A stretch of DNA of 64,000 bases from Eucommia ulmoides (taxonomy: Eukaryota; Streptophyta; Magnoliopsida; Garryales; Eucommiaceae): the NCBI GenBank assembly GCA_016647705.1, contig CM028335.1, positions 38,880,712 through 38,944,711 on the forward strand, read 5' to 3'. Position numbers and translations under genes: made by a program. Positions 44,941 to 56,461 of this stretch are shown piece by piece (the stretch's first letter is position 1; each line of letters starts with the position of its first letter). Below the pieces are notes generated by a model. It did not search any database. It had not been told where the DNA came from and saw only the letters and a program-made list of their open reading frames with translations.

Positions 44941-45429
44941 GATACACTCTGACTATCGTCTATTCCTCTAGGGATGCAGCTTTAGGAATTTATCACCATT
45001 CAGACCTCCCACATGGATTATGGGTATCCTAATACAATGATCGAGTGTTGGTTTTAGAAGGAGAATTCTCTGCACATATTCTATGGAGAGTTGGTGCCAT
45101 CGCCCTTCGATTGGGTGATGATCACTGGAGTTAGGTTCTAAGGGCGAGCAGTTCCATTGAGAAAGACATATTGGGAAGCGGCCAAGATGCCCTTGAGTGT
45201 TATACCAACAAAGGCGATGAGTGGATCGCGTATTCAATATGGTAGATTAGTTCCCGAGTCGATCTTCACCCTTCTAGCTCTAAAGGACCTAGAATTTAGG
45301 GATCAACACTATCGCTTCCTATTGCTTCTATTCTTCGATGGGACTTCCATGGCTTTTGATTCAGAAGTTGGGAAATCTTTGTCTACGGATGGTCTTCTTC
45401 TCTTATCAAAAGATCCATCCTTAAGGTAA
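44941..45429 (+). pseudogene. Plant mobile domain (aminotransferase-like) relic, antisense to the Tat-like element
   Basis: In one frame: TMIECWF, stop, KENSLHIFYGELVPSPFDWV, MITGVRF, stop, GRAVPLRKTYWEAAKM, then (45157-45429) MSGSRIQYGRLVPESIFTLL and RFLLLLFFDGTSMAFD. The run of a W/F residue, then F-x-GE-x-x-x-x-x-DW-x-x-ITG-x-R-x-x-G-x-x-x-P is the core pattern of the plant mobile domain, known from MAIL1-type and 'phosphatase 7 long form' proteins and from transposons. An upstream frame has FRNLSPFRPPTWIMGIL. Two stops and at least one frameshift. It lies opposite in strand to the gag relic of the surrounding element, in the region between the expected pol and the 3' LTR, where Tat elements are known to carry extra antisense ORFs. 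Domain by pattern only. Confidence 0.55.
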
Positions 45430-45431
45430 CT

Positions 45432-46823
45432 CTAAAGTGTACCACACTTGTCTCCAAATTGAAAGCCAAGTATTCTATGGTGTATGAAAAATTTTCTAGT
45501 TCTACGGTTTTTATTGAATTGGGATCACAGGATAGTATCCAATAAGGTTGTATTATTGATGGCGGGAATCATGGGAATTTGAGGTGTTGTATATTGTTGG
45601 TTCAGTGATAACTGTAGGCATACCAATCTTGTTCTAAAATTAACTATCGTTCATTAAGATCATAAGTTATCGTGAAGGTAAGATAGTATAGTAGAACCTT
45701 CGATCAATCGAGGTAGGATGGTATGGCAGAATCTTAGGCCACTTAAGGTAGGGAAGTATGTTAAAATCTCGGTCTAGGATGGTATGTAAATTATCTGGAC
45801 ACTTATTTTGGGATAGTACACATTCTTTTTTGACCATTTACAGTTGTATGGTATTTTTCTTACCTCTCCCTTTTTTCAATGTCATTTGTTCTCTCAACTA
45901 TCTTCCCAGAGACGAAGGAAGAACGTAGATAATTGGAAGTCACAGCTTGCTATGTAGGTTTACTACATTTCTGGTAGTTTTTTTACCTTCATTCTTTCTA
46001 ATCCTGAAGAACTCTGAATTACTAGTCGAATTCTAGATTTTTCAACCCGATTTTAGAATTATTGCCTTTAGGTGAACCAAAGACCTTCCTTAGCAACTAT
46101 TGAAGGACTCATTTTTCTATAATTGGTTGTCATTTCTACCCCTTAGTACCCCTTAATGGGGAGTAACAATGTGAACTTAGACCCTTACCGCTTGGTGGAG
46201 AGCATAGAAGGGACTTCAATACTTCCAATCTATGTATGATAATGGAAACTCTAAGAATGTGCTTCAACCCATGGTTTAGGGTTCTTATAGTTGGATGACC
46301 GAACCTCAAAAGGTTTCCTACATACCTTGGCAGTGTTGCCAAGGATCAGGTCAAGTGTAGTTCTAGTTTCGATATTCCCTATTTGTTTGTATAGCAAGGA
46401 AAGTGTCAAACGACTATTCTAGATGTACACCTTGGTATAGGGCTGAGAGAATATTGTGTAGCCGATACCTCTCGTTCTTTTTCATTTCTATCGAACCCAC
46501 TTGGTTTTCCTATGTACCTTGGTGATCTACCAAAGATTAGGTCGAACGTAGTTTCGGACTAGTGTAATTCGAAGAATCATACCTATCGTAGATAAAAATA
46601 GTTGTACTTATTGGCCATAATCTTATTCTAGAGTCTCTTGCCTAATCATTAGCTAGTTTAATAATGATTGTTATCTTTGATTGGTAGTTTGTTTAAGTCT
46701 TTAAATTACGCTGTTTTGATTTGGTCTACTAGAGGTTTGGTATATAGAGTGTTCGAACAATGCTAAAAATTACTCGGTTATAAGAAGATCCTATTGAATC
46801 CTACCAAGGTCAATTTTTTAAGG
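45432..46823. repeat. Tat 3'-region segment, two hairpin modules, otherwise unassigned
   Basis: Modules at 46311-46363 (CCTTGGC/GCCAAGG stem, 7 bp) and 46502-46553. A CGAACCCACTTGG stretch (46494) precedes the second, as at 28646 and 41500. 45660-45820 has a loose repeat of GGTAGGATGGTATG-like units. No gene seen. Confidence 0.65.
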
Positions 46824-47020
46824 ACACTTGATAGGTGTAATTTATCTATTTATTCCCAAGACGATTTTGGTAGTTTTCAAGTATTTTTATAGCATTTTAA
46901 TTTTTTTTGTTATAACTCAGGTGTTTGGGGTAAAAATGGACAAAAACAATCCATAAACGATCAAATCGGTAGAAGAACGGTGGAGAAAAATAGCAAAAAG
47001 ATCAATATTCAGAGCTTGCA

Positions 47021-47155
47021 TCCATCGCTGTAGCAGTCAAAATGCAAAGAGTTGCTAAGATTTTTTCTTGACCACCACTACAGCGGTGAAACCATGGCTG
47101 TAGCAGTCACCCACCAGAAAGCCTACTGGCTTCCCCATCGCAACAGCAGTCAGGC
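47021..47155. repeat. Palindrome cassette of element B, CTACAGC/GCTGTAG type
   Basis: Motifs CATCGCTGTAGCAGTC, CCACTACAGCGGTG, CCATGGCTGTAGCAGTC and CCATCGCAACAGCAGTC. The second and third pair as CTACAGC with GCTGTAG. The array ends ~50 bp upstream of the TATA box. Confidence 0.8.
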
Positions 47156-47203
47156 GCCAGACAGTTTAGATATTTTAGGATATTTTGTTGATATTTTGGA
47201 TCC

Positions 47204-47211
47204 TATAAATA
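47204..47211 (+). promoter_or_regulatory. TATA box of element B LTR
   Basis: TATAAATA in the context GGATCCTATAAATATCCCC, the only such site in the LTR. It is comparable in place and context with CCTATAAATACCCC in element C. In the right LTR the equivalent is lost by a small deletion (TCCTATATGGGAGTG near 51188). Confidence 0.7.
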
Positions 47212-48172
47212 TCCCCTCTTCTCCCCGAATACTTAGAACATTTTTTGGAGTGTTCTTGAGAGCACCAAGACTATACCAAGTTTGAGGATCACTTCAAGAA
47301 GAGGAAACAATATTAGAGAGGAAATCACGGACACGGAATCACTCGTTCTTTAGATAACGGATATTCTCCCTTGTTTTTCTCTTTATTTCTTAAACTCTTA
47401 TTGGTATTTGATGATTTTTATCTCATGTATTGTTGAATATTGAGCTATGGCTATGTGTAGATAAACATCTATTGTTTAGGGAGCGATTCGTTTATAAAAA
47501 CGTTGTTTGGTTGAATCTTTGTTTCTTTATTGGTTGTTTATCTTTATCCAATTGTGTATACCATTTTATTACAATCTTAATATACTTGTTATTTTATTAG
47601 GGTTGATTTTTAGAATATGGGGTTTGACACTCGAGAGAGGTAACTCCGGATTCGAATTAGGGTTTAAACACAACGTGACGATCTAATGACCCGGGAGGGC
47701 GTTAGAAAGTATGCAATCTGTGAGGTTGGGGAGAGACTCATATGACCAAGTGTTATATAGATGCTTGAGGGGGACTTTGGCGGTGACGTGAAGTCACGTA
47801 TTCATTCACTTCATATTCGGGAGAGGTAGTAAGTGAGATTTCGATACCTAGATTGTCGAATAATGTGAATGCCAATAATGTAAACTAGATTGAATCTAAC
47901 GCGTTTAAATGAACGAAGTTAATCCATAGATATTTTACTCCCTTAAATGTCTATGTTAGTATATTAGGTTAATTAGTTTAGTATATTAATTATATTAACA
48001 AAAATATAAATTGAGTCGCCTCGATAAAGTTAGGTTATGACAATTGCGGTACTTAGCGATGATCTAATCCAATCCCTGTGGATACAACAACCTTTAATCT
48101 TCCTACTCTACTAAAACATTACCCATACACTTGCAGTGAAAGTAGCAACGTAATATTTCGATACCAAGTTTT

Positions 48173-48190
48173 TGGCGCCATTGCCAGGGA
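48173..48190 (+). promoter_or_regulatory. Primer-binding site of element B, tRNA-Asp type
   Basis: TGGCGCCATTGCCAGGGA, two mismatches to the tRNA-Asp complement. It lies 6 bases after the LTR end. Confidence 0.88.
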
Positions 48191-48304
48191 TTGGTTTTTA
48201 GATTGTTGTTGATATTATGAGTAAGCAACTTGACTTTTAATTTAGGCATTTATTTTGTTTATAATTTTTGTTTTTAGTTTGTTTTTCATGCAGGGTACTT
48301 GAAG

Positions 48305-48761
48305 ATGTTAGATCAACAAGTATTGTTTCATTTCTTTCAACGGGATTCCGAGTCGTTTTGTTGTGCTTGGGATCGATACAAGGATTTGCTACTCCGGTTC
48401 CCCAAGCATCGGTTATTAGAAGACATGGAGGAGCTTGATTTTTATAGTTGGAATTATTCAACAAGTTACCAAAGCTTGAAGGATAGTTTCACCATTTTGG
48501 AGACATGGATTGACACCCCGGAACAACATATGGAGTCTTCCCCTACATTGGAAACCATGTTCGCTGAATTTATGGGGGAGACTCAAACGTTTTGGAGGAA
48601 AACGAATGATCGTCTTAATGAGCATGAGGTTCGGATCCATTGATAAGACCGTCAAGTCTCTTGAGACTCAAATTGGTCATCTTCTTTGCTTCATTGAGGC
48701 CGAGTCCGAAGCGGTGGCATTGAGAGACGAACAAGCCACATTTATTTGTGAAATCCCCTAG
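48305..48761 (+). pseudogene. Shortened gag-like gene of element B
   Basis: The first frame (48305-48643) reads MLDQQVLFHFFQRDSESFCC, AWDRYKDLLLRFPKHRL, comparable with FRQRDFEPLFEAWERFKDLL in gag of element C, then TLETMFAEFMGETQTFWRKT and NDRLNEHEVR. A one-base shift moves it to the frame of 48510-48761, which continues SIDKTVKSLETQIGHLLCFI, matching SIDTT...VKALETQIAQLSRAI of element C. The gag core before FFQRD (the LRLFPFSLRD-RARGWF part) is missing. So it keeps parts of gag around the middle and the C-terminal coiled region only, and stops before protease. Confidence 0.72.
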
Positions 48762-49348
48762 GAGGAACCGGATACAAGCGGAAGGAGCTTGGGTGAGTTC
48801 AATGATGATTATTCGAATGAGACAGGAACCCAAGCATGGATCGACGATTGTGAGTTTTCACCATTGGAGATCGACATTGTGATGCCACCACCAATCCAAG
48901 ACAATCACATCTACGAGGATCTGATGTGGCTCACTTGTTCTTCGCCGCCATTTTCAATGTTCTTTCATACCCACTAAGTACATGAGCCGGTGAAGAGTCT
49001 TGTTGAAAGTTCAAGCCGAATAATGCCAAATCTCACCAGTCTTGACGACATTCTGAATCTAGACCTGTATATGGTGTTGTATGACACTTACTATGGGCAG
49101 AACCCATTCTTTGACAAGCCCTTCTCTATGTCAGGCCAAGGACAATAAACCAAGTACTTCTTGGGAGGCAACCCAAGTTTTCAAAATAAATTAGATCATC
49201 ACCGCCGACTTCATTCGGTGGTGAGATTGTCTCGCTTCCCAGGTACGTGTTCTAAACCCCCTTCTTCCTCATGCTTTATTCTAAATGTTGAGATTGATGA
49301 TTGGGTCATTGTGAACATTGACCGTTTTAAGTTTGGGGGTAATCTTTA
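48762..49348 (+). other. Coding-like stretch after gag in element B, unrecognised
   Basis: Frame 48789-48977 reads MGEFNDDYSNETGTQAWIDD and IDIVMPPPIQDNHIYEDLMW, same phase as the preceding gag piece across one stop. Further on, TKYFLGGNPSFQ and SFILNVEIDDW-like residues. No pol motif. Acidic and without a domain I know; it may be specific to the non-autonomous family. Confidence 0.4.
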
Positions 49349-50732
49349 GTATGTTTAATTGTTGTTAGTTGTGTAGTTTAGTTTATTATATGCATGTATG
49401 TTAGAGTAGTATGTGTTTATGTTTGTTGTTGTTGTTGTGTGCTAAGTTTTGCATTCATCTAGGCCATTACCTAATGATAATATTATTTCCTAGTTGTTTT
49501 TCAAGATTAAGGGTAATGCATATTCATGTGTGTTCTGTGTGCTTGGCATATCGTTTTGGTAAAAGTTATTGTAGATCCTAATTTGCACAAGCACGTAGAC
49601 TCAATGTATAGCTATTCAATTTATTTGAGGCCAATTATCCATTAGCCAAATTTATGACAATTTAAGGGATTCTAGAACCTAATTTGGGGGAACTTGAGGT
49701 GAAATCCGAGGCGAGGTAGTTCAGGAGGCGTGATTTAGGCATTCATTTTGTTGCTTGAGCCTTTAAATCTTACCTTGTAGTATATTTTTCCCTCATTACC
49801 TTGTCGAATCCTATAAGTCGTTTCAATTTTGAACATGTAACAAATACCCTGGCCGATAAAACGTTTTCCAAACCTAAGTCACTAAATCGAAGGCACAATT
49901 TGAGTGAAATCAAGTTAGCATTCGTGTATGCTACTTGAAGTGAGCGGTTGGGTTTAGGGCAAACTTTTGATTGGCTCGGTATTCAAGTACTCACTTGTCA
50001 TTTTTCTTTCGTTTTAACCACACCCGTGAAATTGTAATAATTGAATAAGTTTGGGGGTGTGGTATGTTAAAAAAAAAAAAAAAAAAAACATATGGAAACA
50101 TAATTAAATTTTTGTTTCTTTTAACAAGTATGTACGACATTCTTAAATAGATGTTCAAAGTTGTTTCAAATTTATCTATGGGGGTTAGAGTATGATTGTG
50201 TGCCGAGCGTTGTGCCTTGGGTATCATTAAGTTAATGACGTTAACCTGTTTTATATTCCTAATATACCCTTGGCCATGTTCTAAACCGAACTAGGTCCTT
50301 TTGATCTTTATGAACTGCTAAGTCTACATTAGTGGAGAGTGGAACCCATGTAGGCGTATAGAAATCCTAATCCTTATCAATTTAAGTCGTGAGCTTCGTT
50401 AGTGAATAATCCAATCCAGTTGTTGGATAGTTATATTAGTGAGTTTGGCACACACACATTGAAAGGATCTAGAATGACGTTTACCATTATTGAATCTTGA
50501 AATTCTAGAATATCACATGGTGCGTTTTACTCCTGACCTCAATATGATTGGGGGTTGTTGAGGGGAAAATGTTTTGGTCGATAGTTGAATTCAAAACTCA
50601 CATATCGTTATGTTTAGGTAAATTGTGTTTTTAGTCATGTTTAGTTTTTGTGTTAGTTAATTTAATTGTGTTTTTTATTTTAGTGTGAGTATTTTGCTTG
50701 AGGACTGCCAAAATTCTAAGTTTATGGATATT
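49349..50732 (+). other. 3' UTR of element B
   Basis: Matches 30650-31965 with many substitutions. No ORF of note; an A19 run at 50070-50088. It ends in AGTTTATGGATATT, a decayed form of the purine tract GTTTGGGGGTATT seen at 31953. Confidence 0.7.
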
Positions 50733-52135
50733 TGATATGTGTAATTTATCTATTTACTCTCAAGTCGATTTTGAAAGTTTTCGAGTATTTTTATAGAGTT
50801 TTAATATGTTTTAATACGTTTTTATTTGTTTTGTTATAAATTAGGTGTCTGGGGAGAAAAGGGATTAAAATGGTCTATAAACGAGCAAGTCGGTGGAAGA
50901 ACAGTGGAGAAAAAGATCAAAAAGATCAATATTCAGAGCCTGCATCCACCACTACAGTGGTGAAACTACCGCTGTTGCGGTCCAAATGCAGAGAGTTGCT
51001 GAAAGCTCTCTCACTGCAGCGGTGGATTCACCGCTGTAGCGGTCAAAATGAAGAGAGTTTCTAAACTTTCTACTTGACCACCGCTGTAGCGGTCACCCAC
51101 CAGAAAACCTACTAGCTTCCCCACCGTTGTAGTGGTCAGGCGCCAGATAGTTTAGATATTTTAGGATATGTTGTTGATATTTTGGATCCTATATGGGAGT
51201 GTTATTGAGAGATCCAAGACCATACCAAGCTTGAGGATCACAAATTCAAGAAGAGGAAAAAAGATCGGAGCTAAAATCACAGACGCGGAATCACCCGTTC
51301 TTTACATAACGGTTATTCTCCCTTATTTTTCTCTTTATTTCTTAAACGCTTGTTGGTAGTTGATGATTTTTAGCTCATCTATTGTTGAATATTGGGCTAT
51401 GGCCATATGTAGATAAACATCTATTGTCTAGGGAGCGATTAATTTATAAAAACAATGTTTGGTTGAATCTTTGTTTCGTTATCGGTTGTTTATCTTTATC
51501 TGATTGTGTTTACCATTTTATTACAATCTTGATATGCTTGTTATCTTATTAGGGTTGATTTTGAGAATACGGGGTTTGACACTCGGGAGAGGAAACCCCA
51601 GATTCGGATTAGGGTTTAACCACAACCTGACGATCTAATGACCCTGAAGGGCATTAGAATGTATGCAATCCATGATGTTGGGGCGAGACTGATGTGACCA
51701 AGTGTCGTATAGACGCTCGAGGGGGACTTCGATATTGACACGAAGTCATGTATTCATTCACTTTACACTTGGGAGAGGCAGTGAGTGAGATTTCGATACC
51801 TAGATTGTCGGATAATATGAATGCCGTTAATGTAAACTAGATTGAATCAAACACGTTTAAATGAACGAAGTTAATCCCTAGATAATTTACCCCCTTAAAC
51901 ATCTATATTAGTATATTAGGTTAATTAGTTTAATTAGTTAATTAGTTTAGCATATTAATTATATTAACAAAAATATAAATTGAGTTGCCTAGATAAAGTT
52001 AGGTTATGACAATCGCGGTACTTAACGATGATCTAATCCAAGCCCTGTGAATACAACAACCCTTACTCTTCCCACTCTACTAAAACTTGACCCGTACACT
52101 CGCGGTGAGAGTAGCGACGTAATATTTCACTACCA
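50733..52135 (+). repeat. 3' LTR of element B
   Basis: Starts TGATATGTGTAATTTATC and ends TTTCACTACCA. The cassette at 50940-51140 has CAGCGGTG-GATT-CACCGCTG (8-bp perfect arms) and CACCGCTGTAGCGGTC. Homologous to 46829-48166; its TATA region is partly deleted. Confidence 0.9.
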
Positions 52136-53534
52136 ACACCCTACTATACCTTGATGTTTCCCTATAACGGTCTATTTATCAAGACACACCTTACGTGAGG
52201 TCTACTCATTGTCTAACCTTAATTTAGTTGAAAACCACTATTAGGGATAATCGATTGTACGGTGACATGGTGAGGTTACTTGACCAGATTACTTGTCTGA
52301 GGATTGCCTACTAGCTTACTAGATCTCCAGAATAAGGTGTATATGTGTAAGTGTCAAATCGATGATGATCCATGGATGTAAAATGATATGCAAGATGCCA
52401 TAGTTTTTTTTTTTTTTGCTTGAAGTATGATTCCTAAGTTTCCTCATGTGTATTGAAGACTATACATGCCTAAGTGATACGTGATTTATAGTACCTACTT
52501 TGATACTGACTTATTTTATGATGCCCAATCTAGAATGTTTTCTTAAGGAATGCATCATCTATCGAGAGATGCTAGTTTTCTCCTATAACGCTTCATAGAA
52601 TGTCTTCTTAATGATTGTCATGATTTCGGCATCGGATTAATCTAAATTATGATGAAGATAAGTTTAATATTAATTTATACCAAATATCCGTAGTTATTAG
52701 TTAACAAGGATGTCTAATTTTAATTCCATCAAGTTCTGATATTGATATTTTCCAAGATTGTTATCAAGATTACCTAGGCCCTATATGTCAACCGAGGATT
52801 CATTGATGGCTCTGCTTCATTTATTTTGTCTTGGACTGACGACTGACGGAATCAGCTTTCCCGAGATGACTCAAAGGAGGGAGAATAGAAGTGATGGAGA
52901 AACAAGTTTTAGTTAGTGACGACTAACAAATGTTAGTTTGTCCTGGTTGTGTTAAGAGAATTATTTTTATTCTAATTTCTTTCATTTTAGCAAGTATAGC
53001 GTCATTGTTTCTATATAATCCATGTAGCCAGCTTTGGGTAGTGATCCCAGTTAAGCTAGCCCAAGTCACTAGGTGTTGAGACACCCCTAATACTTAATAC
53101 TCAGATCAAATAGAGAGGGTGATTCACCTAATGGATTTCATGTGGCCATTCACTGTTCAGAAACTTTCTGAGATAGGTCTTTATTATTTCTCTTAACACT
53201 TTCAAGATTTTACATTTTTAGAGAATTAAGGTAACGGTAATTTGAGTTAGTTTCAAGTTCTTTGGTTGTTTTACCATTATCCCGACTACTTTTCCCATTA
53301 TTAGGTATTATTTGAATGAAGTCTCATTGCCTTCTTCCATTCTTGGTTATCTTTAATCTTACATGGTTTCTCCTACTTTTATTTTAAGTTGGTTCAACGT
53401 TCTTTTGGATTAGTTATTTCTTGCGTAAAACCCCAGTCTATATTAGACAATCTTCTTCCATAAATCTACTTGAGCTTTTTAGAACTTTTCTCGGGCGAGG
53501 TCAAATTCTGAGACTTTATCTACTATTCTTTGGA
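52136..53534. other. Tat-like element interior, no recognisable domain
   Basis: Expected location of pol if the host element were complete, but no RT, RNase H or integrase motif is visible on the minus strand. A T13 run at 52407. Nothing further can be supported. Confidence 0.45.
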
Positions 53535-54743
53535 TTATAAATCTTCTGGATATTTCCTCCTACTTTTGTTCAGGTTGAGGAGGTCTTCTGTAATCTTCTG
53601 TGGTTCTTTGGACATTCTCGGGTTGGAACATATGTAACGATTCCTCATCAAGGCTCTTAGGTTTTCTAATGTTCTTAGATTTTTTGTCAATATCTCACCA
53701 TAATCTGGTCGAAACAAGACATCTTCTTTTAACATTTTCCTTTGGATAATGGTCTAATTTAGTATTGAAATTATGTTATCATTATTTTTAGTTATTCACG
53801 GTGTGTAAATTGCGACAAGCGAATTAATTTTTTATATTTAGAGTATAAAGACCTGAGTCAACCTTAGATGAAATAAGCTTTCATTTAGTGATTTCTAAAT
53901 CTAATACATGGGTATATAAGATAATACCTGCTTTATTAGAAAGTACTCAAGAAACTAAAGGAAACAAAGATATAAATGTTTCTTCCCATATTATTTAATG
54001 GTCAAAGTTTCTCCTGAGAAACTTATGATCCCTATTTGGATGAGATCCTCGACATGGTTCTTGAGGTCCTGGCACTGATTGGTGTGGTGACCAATCATTC
54101 TGGAGTGATACTGATAGACAGCATGATGTTTAAACCTCGGATCTTGAGGGTTTTCTAGTTTAGGGAGAATAGGTGCTAACAGCTTATTCTTGAAGCAGTA
54201 GCGGTAAATTAGATAGAATAGAACACGGAATGAGGTGAACTGTCCCCTGTTTTCAAGTTCTTGGATAGGCTTGAAAATTTGGTGAGGTAATTTCATTGTA
54301 GTTAGTAATTGACCGCAAGTTTGAGATGAGCTAGTTGGATATGGAAAAGAAATGAAAATTTGGTACTTTAGGTGGATTGGGGCCTCGATTACCTATTTGA
54401 TCCCATTGCTAGATTGGTTTATGTAGTCTATCTGCATACATATCTTGGAAATTTCTCCTTGGCTTGTGTCTTCTATAGGTTTAAGGTTCATCTCCCAACT
54501 GGGCATGTCTTGACTTGTGACGGTAGCAAAAATGAAGTCTTCAAGTTTTGTAAGGCTATTGGGATTTTCAATAGCAATCCACTTTCCATGAGGGAGCCTC
54601 TCGATTCCTAATTCGTCCCAACGTGTTATCATACTAAGGGTATTTCCAAGTGACAATAATTGGTCCTTTTCTTGGAATAGCGAGGTTAGGTTTATCTGGC
54701 TCAACATTTGTGTCAGAGAGGAAATGTATTCTAGCATCGCCAA
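53535..54743 (-). pseudogene. Tat/Ogre-type gag relic
   Basis: On the minus strand, 54743-54393 encodes a 116-codon frame without a recognised motif (MAMLEYISSLTQMLSQINLT onward). 54296-53991 encodes ...LPKLENPQDPRFKHHAVYQYH, then SRMIGHHTNQCQDLKNHVED and LIQIGII. This last part is the atypical zinc-binding end of Tat-lineage gag, whose pattern is C-x2-H(S)...GH-x-T-x-x-C-x-x-LK-x-x-I-x-DLI; here the first cysteine is replaced by tyrosine. A further frame 53735-53535 follows. The frames are offset, so it is broken. It fixes the strand and lineage of the host element together with the primer site at 56437. Confidence 0.62.
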
Positions 54744-56302
54744 GATCTTGGAGTCATTCTGAATAATTCTAACAGAAAGAGAGATTGGATCTATCTTAAA
54801 AAATCCTTGCGAACGGATCTTAGATGGCTTTTAGCAAAAGTTACCTAAGCAGATTTTTCTAGATTTATTAAGTGATTAACAGCCTAGACCTCTACTTATG
54901 AACTGTTAAGGATGTAAATTGTCCTATCTTTATGTGTAGTTATATTCTTGACTATACGTGAATATATCTACATAGGCTATAATGTTTGTGTTGTGTGTAT
55001 GCAATCTAAGGAAGACGTAGCTCTAGCGGACAACTTTGAGGAATGCTCTGGATAGACCTTAGCTTGGACATGGCTTCATAGAGCTAGGTTAACTTACAAC
55101 TTTGGTTCATCCTCAAGTTTAAAAGTTATAGTCATCTTAGGGCTGTGGCACGATTAACCTTTTATCCTCAAGATACGGATCATTCTTCCTAGTACTCTAG
55201 GGTACAAACGTCATTTTCTTCCTCAAGATATAGACCATGGCTCCTAAGAATTAGTGATACTATGCTTAGCACATGACATGCATATCCTAGGGAACGGTGA
55301 CCCGAGATATGCTTACTATTTGTATTACACAGTCCTGATTCGACTGTGTGACGACACTTTCTTATATTTTGGTAGTTTAACGTGATTTTGCATGATTGAA
55401 GTAGATTACTTCGTGTTTTCCTAGAGGGAGAACCTTAGAAAACTTTGATTGGCAAAGGTATATTATTTCTGACTTATCGAGGTGGAATTCTCATGCATTA
55501 TTTAAAGGTAAATGTTCTTGTGATTTTATTAGAGCAAATTTTATGTACGTTATCATGGATGAAATGGGCATTTAGGATTTAAGGTTTGTACTTGAGGATT
55601 TATTGTTTTAAGTGAAATAAGGAATTTTTTTTTTTCCTGGAGCTTGCTCTGTATTCATATTTTCGAAAACATTTTTCAACATCAAGCAAACTAGCAATGC
55701 ATGGGATAGAACAAGAACTCATACACGGATTATTATGACATTAAAACCATAATGTAATTAACAGTACATAAATTAAAAATTACATCTTTCTCCAAGATAA
55801 GTGTCCTAAGTGGAATAGGATTTTGGTTATCCTCTAACCTAGGCTCACTATATGTGGTTTTGGCTTTTCTTCTAGCGCATCCAAAAAATCTTAGTTCCTA
55901 GACCTTCAAACCTACGGTGTTCTTCTCAGGGGAACATTTTTTTTGGTTGGTGGTCTGAGCAAGAAGAGGTTCATAGCCGAATCCCGGGAGAGGAACCCAC
56001 CCAACCTTTCTTCTACTAACTTCTCTTTCTAACTTAAGGATTTTCAAGGCTTAGAATGGCGTCATGACCTCACTGACGTCAGCCCCTACTGCCAGCCTCT
56101 CTATCCCTAAGAGGGTTACAGCTTGGGTTTTCTAACAATGATATGAAATGCAAAGTGAGTACTTGTGCATTGGAGAGAGCATACGATAATGTAAATGCAG
56201 AAATGTAAAGATAATATTTAAATACGGTATTTAAAGACAGTAATGTAAATACAATTAATAAAGACTGTAAATATGCTTGCATGCTGATATATACATATGA
56301 AA

Positions 56303-56360
<58 letters not shown>

Positions 56361-56436
56361 TGTAGGGAATTATTTATGCTTCAAATCGAAGACATAATCC
56401 TTGGATTTAGACTCCAACTAGGCCTGACTCTCTTAC
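54744..56436. other. 5' untranslated or gag-leader region of the Tat-like element
   Basis: No convincing ORF on either strand. Long 5' leaders are usual in this lineage. It contains the (ATT)n tract at 56303-56360. Confidence 0.45.
56303..56360. repeat. (ATT)n microsatellite, ~19 units
   Basis: Uninterrupted ATT repeat about 75 bp inside the primer-binding site of the Tat-like element. Confidence 0.95.
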
Positions 56437-56456
56437 AATCCCCAGCGGAATCACCA
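56437..56456 (-). promoter_or_regulatory. Primer-binding site of the Tat-like element, tRNA-Arg(ACG) type
   Basis: Minus-strand TGGTGATTCCGCTGGGGATT matches the complement of the 3' end of plant tRNA-Arg(ACG), TGGCGACTCCGCTGGGGATC, with differences only of C-to-T type. Arg tRNA priming is known for Ogre-like elements. It lies 5 bases inside the LTR end. Confidence 0.8.
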
Positions 56457-56461
56457 GCTAA

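Larger units (their letters stand above)
46829..48166 (+). repeat. 5' LTR of element B
   Basis: Starts TGATAGGTGTAATTTATC and ends ATTTCGATACCA. It contains a CTGTAG/CTACAG palindrome cassette (47021-47155), a TATA box (47204-47211) and the conserved GACACTCGAGAGAGGTAAC block. Confidence 0.9.
46829..52135 (+). mobile_element. Non-autonomous Athila-like element B (5.3 kb), gag remnant only
   Basis: LTRs at 46829-48166 and 50733-52135 with a tRNA-Asp primer site and a degenerate purine tract. Flanks are ACACT (46824-46828) and ACACC (52136-52140), a one-mismatch target duplication. The 2.6-kb interior has a shortened gag-like frame, a second short coding-like stretch and a 3' UTR; there is no protease, RT, RNase H or integrase. 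The structure is that of a large non-autonomous LTR element that would depend on an Athila partner such as A or C. A second, truncated copy at 30650-32774 shows it is a family. Confidence 0.88.

Noticed and set aside
52136-53534. Hidden pol of the Tat-like element
   Set aside because: No RT, RNase H or integrase motif could be read in any minus-strand frame.
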